From: MWDV01 sp964634255
GTDB lineage: Bacteria > Verrucomicrobiota > Verrucomicrobiia > Limisphaerales > MWDV01
Length of the DNA: 64,000 nucleotides
Assembly (NCBI GenBank): GCA_964634255.1
Contig: CAZWJC010000003.1
Location: forward strand, 1-64,000
Reading direction: 5' to 3'
Both the position numbers and the translations under genes were made by a program. Below are positions 60,975 to 64,000 of this stretch, in pieces. Numbering within the stretch: position 1 is the stretch's first letter; every line of letters begins with the position of its first letter. Below the pieces are notes generated by a model, which worked only from the letters and a program-made list of their open reading frames with translations, made no database searches and was not told the DNA's origin.

Positions 60975-60980
60975 AGCATA
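60975..60980 (-). promoter_or_regulatory. TANNNT element at leaderless spacing before the PRTase gene
   Basis: On the minus strand TATGCT (60980-60975) is followed by 7 nt and the ATG at 60967. No good -35 is seen. It supports the shorter start. Confidence 0.35.
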
Positions 60981-61234
60981 CTCCAGCAATAGCCGGATTA
61001 AAAGATGAACGCGAACCGACTCGAGACGAAGCCTACCCAATGTGTCAGCACCCACCAGTGGAGACACTCCGCAGGTGGACTGCCTCTTGATGACGACGCT
61101 CGACGACGTTGTTCCCAGTCTGGCTGGCTCGCTCGCGTTGAGCACCAACGCAATCAAACTTGCTGCCGCGAGTAACACTCATCCTGCGTTGGCTCAACTC
61201 CAAATGCGGCGACTTCCGCCCTCCCGAGCGAGAC

Positions 61235-63052
61235 TCAGTCCGGCAAGCCGCCAGGCGGCGGGAGTGGAGATTTTTTCTGCCCGCGTAACGCTTGCTGAGA
61301 ACGCAAGAGTTCCACCCGCTGGGCATCGGGGGTTTCCGGCAACCCGGCGCGAAACGCACAAGCTGCAATTTCGCGGTCCAGCCACTGGTTGCGCAGGCGC
61401 AGCACAATGTCCAGCAGTTGCTGAGTCTGGTTGGGTATGGGCCGCTCATCCGCCGCCGCAGCACTGATCAGCGCTTGGGTGGCCGGGTCTTCAAACGCGT
61501 CGAGCAGCGATGCGACCCCCTGCCACATTCCTGCGCGTTGACTCTCCAGCCGCACCTGGATGATTGCCCGAACCGCTCCGTGCTTCAACCACTCCAGTCG
61601 CAGATGTTCCGCCAACCAGTCGGCCGCGGCGTCGTGGCGGAGCAGGAGCTTCAACAGCCAGAGTTCTTGCGGGGAAGGAGGAGCCGCTGGAGCGGAAGAC
61701 CACGTTTGCGTTTCTCCTGCTGATGATTCAGACGAGGAAGGCTGCGTCTTGCTTAGTTTTTCGAACTCAAATCGCACCGCCTTGTCGCTGAGGAATAGAC
61801 GTTGTGATGTCTTCCTCGCATATGTATCGAGCAGGATCGGACTTCCCGTCTTACCCAGGGACTCGCCCATGAGCCTCACGATTTGTTGCCTGCCGAGATC
61901 TGTTTCACCGTTGTACTGGGAACACAAGAAGCGGAGGTAGAAATCGTGATACTCAGCAGCGTCAATCAGCAGTTTCACAAATGCGTCGCGTCCAAACTTC
62001 TTGATGTAGCTATCTGGATCGTCCGGAGGCGGAATGGATGCGACTCGGAACGGTATCCCGGCAGCCAGCAAATCGTCGAATGAGCGAGCTGCAGCACGGT
62101 TCCCAGCCGCATCACCGTCAAAACACAAAATTATGTCGTCCGTATAGCGACGGAGAATTCTTGCGTGGCTTCCTGTCAAAGCCGTGCCTTGTGGAGCAAT
62201 AACGTTCTGAACACCTTGAGCATGACATGCTATCGTATCGAGTTGTCCTTCGCACACCACCGCGAAACCAAGGTCGAGAATGGCCTTCTTCGCCTTGTCG
62301 AGAGCGAAGAGCACCCTACCCTTGGTGAAGATGGGCGTCTCCGGTGAGTTGACGTACTTGCCGCCTTTCTGCTCGGGATCGAGGACACGCCCGCTGAAGG
62401 CGATGACACGGCCCTGTTCGTCGCAGATCGGGAACATGAGCCGCCCGCGAAACCGGTCGTAATAGCGGTCGCTGCCTTCCTTGCGGAGGATCAGGCCCGC
62501 CTGCTCCATGTCGGCGAGGTTGAAACCCTTGCTCTTCGCCCAATTGACGGTGTCATCCCAAGATTCCGGTGCAGCGCCGAGACGAAACAACTTCACCGCG
62601 TCTTCCGAGACACCCCGCTTGGCGAGATACTCACGGGCCTTTTCGCCGGCGGCCTCGCTCGCCAAGGCGTTCTGCCAACGTTGCGCGATCTGCTCGTGAA
62701 TTTGCAGGAGGCGATCCTTGATCTGCCGCGTTTCCTGGTGAGCCGGGTTTTGGTCGTATTCCAGCGGAATGTGGGCCCGCTCGGCCAACCGGCGCACGGC
62801 GTCCGGGAACGGGATGCTCTCGTATTCCTTCACGAACGTGAACACGTCGCCGCCCTTGTGGCAGCCGAAGCAATGGAAAATCTGGCGGTGCGGGTTGACG
62901 TGGAAGCTGGGGGTCTTCTCCTTGTGGAAGGGACAAAGCGCCACAAAGTTCGCCCCCGCCCGCTTGAGCGGCAGATAGCTGCCAATGATCTCGACGATGT
63001 CACTGGCGGCACGGATTTGCTCCAAAGTCTGCGGAGAGAAGATGCCAGCCAT
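61235..63052 (-). CDS. dnaG: DNA primase DnaG
   Basis: This 605-aa primase makes RNA primers at the replication fork. The N-terminal CHC2 zinc finger (CPFHKEKTPSFHV and FHCFGCHKGGD), the catalytic core (RLMFPICDEQGRVIAFSGRVL) and the TOPRIM acidic motifs (VVCEGQLDTIA, LCFDGDAAGNRAA) are all present. The C-terminal DnaB-binding region (about 440-605) is poorly conserved, as usual. No sigma factor or rpsU is adjacent, unlike the macromolecular-synthesis operon of proteobacteria. The region 60981-61234 upstream of the PRTase shows no gene. Confidence 0.96.
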   Translation of the reverse strand: MAGIFSPQTLEQIRAASDIVEIIGSYLPLKRAGANFVALCPFHKEKTPSFHVNPHRQIFHCFGCHKGGDVFTFVKEYESIPFPDAVRRLAERAHIPLEYDQNPAHQETRQIKDRLLQIHEQIAQRWQNALASEAAGEKAREYLAKRGVSEDAVKLFRLGAAPESWDDTVNWAKSKGFNLADMEQAGLILRKEGSDRYYDRFRGRLMFPICDEQGRVIAFSGRVLDPEQKGGKYVNSPETPIFTKGRVLFALDKAKKAILDLGFAVVCEGQLDTIACHAQGVQNVIAPQGTALTGSHARILRRYTDDIILCFDGDAAGNRAAARSFDDLLAAGIPFRVASIPPPDDPDSYIKKFGRDAFVKLLIDAAEYHDFYLRFLCSQYNGETDLGRQQIVRLMGESLGKTGSPILLDTYARKTSQRLFLSDKAVRFEFEKLSKTQPSSSESSAGETQTWSSAPAAPPSPQELWLLKLLLRHDAAADWLAEHLRLEWLKHGAVRAIIQVRLESQRAGMWQGVASLLDAFEDPATQALISAAAADERPIPNQTQQLLDIVLRLRNQWLDREIAACAFRAGLPETPDAQRVELLRSQQALRGQKKSPLPPPGGLPD

Positions 63053-63177
63053 GTGTGTGCGAAAACGTTTCCAGATACTGCGACCGGAAGCAACGTACGA
63101 CCGTTCACCGCACGTTTCCGCCGCAGGAGAAGGAGAACGATTCCGACAGGCGAAGTAAAGCCCGCTGTGACTGCGGA

Positions 63178-63795
63178 TCAGGTACCTGGCAGGTCCACCT
63201 TGGCCCGCTTGATCTCACCACCGCCAGGTGGTGTGGGCTGGATGAGCAACTGGCCGCAGTATTTCTTGATCAGCGGCCCGGTGAGCGACTTGTCAAACAC
63301 CGAGTCCTGCACGCCAGCTAGAGTCGGAAAGAAATTGCTGCCGTAATTGTCGTTTTGGAATTTCTGCATGGCGCGAACCTCCGCGGCCGTATAAAGCCTG
63401 GCATTGAGCAACGCCAAGCCCACGAGCAACACGCAGGCGAAGCGAACCATCCCGGCCCCCATGCCCAAGTAGTACTCCGATTTCCCAAACAGATCGCTGC
63501 CCAACAGTTTGCCGCCCAGCGCCCGTTTGATCACCGAAAAGACCATGAATCCGACCAGTATCACCGCCGCATACGCGATGATATTGCAGAACAACCGGCC
63601 GAACGGCGTCGACCCCATGAGCAGTTGCGCGATCGGCTGATAGGCCAACGCCGCACCGAAAACGATGATGAGCCACTTCACGAGTGGCAAGGTCTCTTCG
63701 GACATCCCGCGCTTGCGTCCTTGCCAGATGCCTAAAAGCAGGACAACCACGAGTGCCAAATCGAACCAGTTGATCGGTATCTTGTCAGGCGACAT
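63178..63795 (-). CDS. CvpA family membrane protein
   Basis: This 205-aa membrane protein has four hydrophobic segments (WFDLALVVVLLLGIWQG, LVKWLIIVFGAALAY, LFCNIIAYAAVILVGFMVF, GMVRFACVLLVGLALL). With RKRGMSEE after the first helix it matches the CvpA/colicin V production family. The hydrophilic C-terminus follows. In other bacteria CvpA supports envelope integrity and antibiotic tolerance. It starts 48 nt after the TPR gene's stop, so the two may form a unit. Confidence 0.87.
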   Translation of the reverse strand: MSPDKIPINWFDLALVVVLLLGIWQGRKRGMSEETLPLVKWLIIVFGAALAYQPIAQLLMGSTPFGRLFCNIIAYAAVILVGFMVFSVIKRALGGKLLGSDLFGKSEYYLGMGAGMVRFACVLLVGLALLNARLYTAAEVRAMQKFQNDNYGSNFFPTLAGVQDSVFDKSLTGPLIKKYCGQLLIQPTPPGGGEIKRAKVDLPGT

Positions 63796-63843
63796 ACGCG
63801 TTTACGTGTTCGCCTGCCTGAAGAAGCCGGAAGCGTGCCAGCG

Positions 63844-64000
63844 CTAGCCAGGATTCTGCACCAGCCACCGCCGGATGATGTCTCCCTGAGGATGGCGCGG
63901 CTCCAATTCGAGCACCTTGGTATATTGCTCACGTGCCCTTCCCGGCTGTCGAAGCTGTTCTGCGTACAGGTTTGCGAGGGCCAATCGCGCCCGTGTTTCA
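63844..64000 (-). CDS. TPR-repeat protein, C-terminal fragment (truncated by window edge)
   Basis: The frame reads without a stop from the right edge to a TAG at 63844-63846, giving about 51 residues: ARLALANLYAEQLRQPGRAR, then EQYTKVLELEPRH and ending RWLVQNPG. The A-L-Y-E-L-P pattern is a tetratricopeptide repeat near the protein's C-terminus. The rest of the gene is outside the window. Confidence 0.7.
   Translation of the reverse strand, partial: ETRARLALANLYAEQLRQPGRAREQYTKVLELEPRHPQGDIIRRWLVQNPG

Noticed and set aside
1..64000. tRNA, rRNA, CRISPR arrays, IS elements, prophage genes
   Set aside because: Read for cloverleaf T-loops, spaced direct repeats, transposases and integrases. None was convincing.

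Overview
This 64 kb window looks like one contiguous stretch of a GC-rich bacterial chromosome. The gene content points to Verrucomicrobiota, perhaps a Pedosphaera/Limisphaera-like lineage. The grounds are a PEP-CTERM protein, a verrucomicrobial/planctomycetal type pseudopilin, several Tat-exported Gfo/Idh/MocA oxidoreductases, an HzsA-like discoidin/TolB/cytochrome c protein, FG-GAP and YVTN propeller proteins, and very large sensor kinases. No rRNA, tRNA, CRISPR array, IS element or prophage was recognised. The taxonomic call is inference from gene content.

Layout. 1-1285: the end of an ABC importer (ATPase and permease, nitrate/sulfonate type). 1530-7041: exported carbohydrate-related proteins (GH13 amylase, CE7-like esterase, Gfo/Idh oxidoreductase) and a PEP-CTERM protein with a strong promoter and a clear terminator. 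7106-12230 (minus): a housekeeping block with ComB-like, OGG1-like glycosylase, Apt, a sigma-70 factor, Upp and SppA. 12456-16847 (minus): a PATAN response regulator translationally coupled to a HEAT protein, a DUF309 protein and a pseudopilin. 17023-25819: another Gfo/Idh protein, a 597-aa protein with a duplicated kinase-like unit, a PDZ-less HtrA protease coupled to a large secreted protein, and an FG-GAP protein. 25870-34382 (minus): YjbQ, the HzsA-like protein, a DUF4291/HEAT pair, an aldo/keto reductase, a propeller/cytochrome-peroxidase protein and a DUF2959-like protein. 34941-44646 (minus): a ten-gene lipid biosynthesis cluster. 45023-55055: a WecA-like transferase, a hybrid kinase with repeated OB-like modules, a duplicated-domain protein and a propeller sensor kinase. 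55195-64000: YlbF-like, a D-lactate dehydrogenase-like FAD/Fe-S protein, TatD, MutM, a PRTase, DnaG, CvpA and the tail of a TPR protein.

The most interesting system is the 34.9-44.6 kb cluster. It encodes a complete dedicated type II fatty-acid or polyketide synthase: KS, Cys-less KS/CLF, double-hotdog dehydratase, unusual ACP, FabG-like ketoreductase and FabL-like enoyl reductase. A holo-ACP synthase is fused to an LpxL-like acyltransferase, so carrier activation and acyl transfer sit in one chain. A membrane methyltransferase, a lipoprotein hydrolase and a condensation-domain-like acyltransferase sit upstream in the same direction. The chemistry implies a reduced, specialised acyl chain placed on a lipid or envelope acceptor. 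The product is unknown.

A second window-wide signal is regulatory. Seven gene starts carry a TANNNT -10-like hexamer exactly 5-7 nt before the start codon, in several cases with a plausible -35. That is the geometry of leaderless mRNAs. It also helped choose start codons here.
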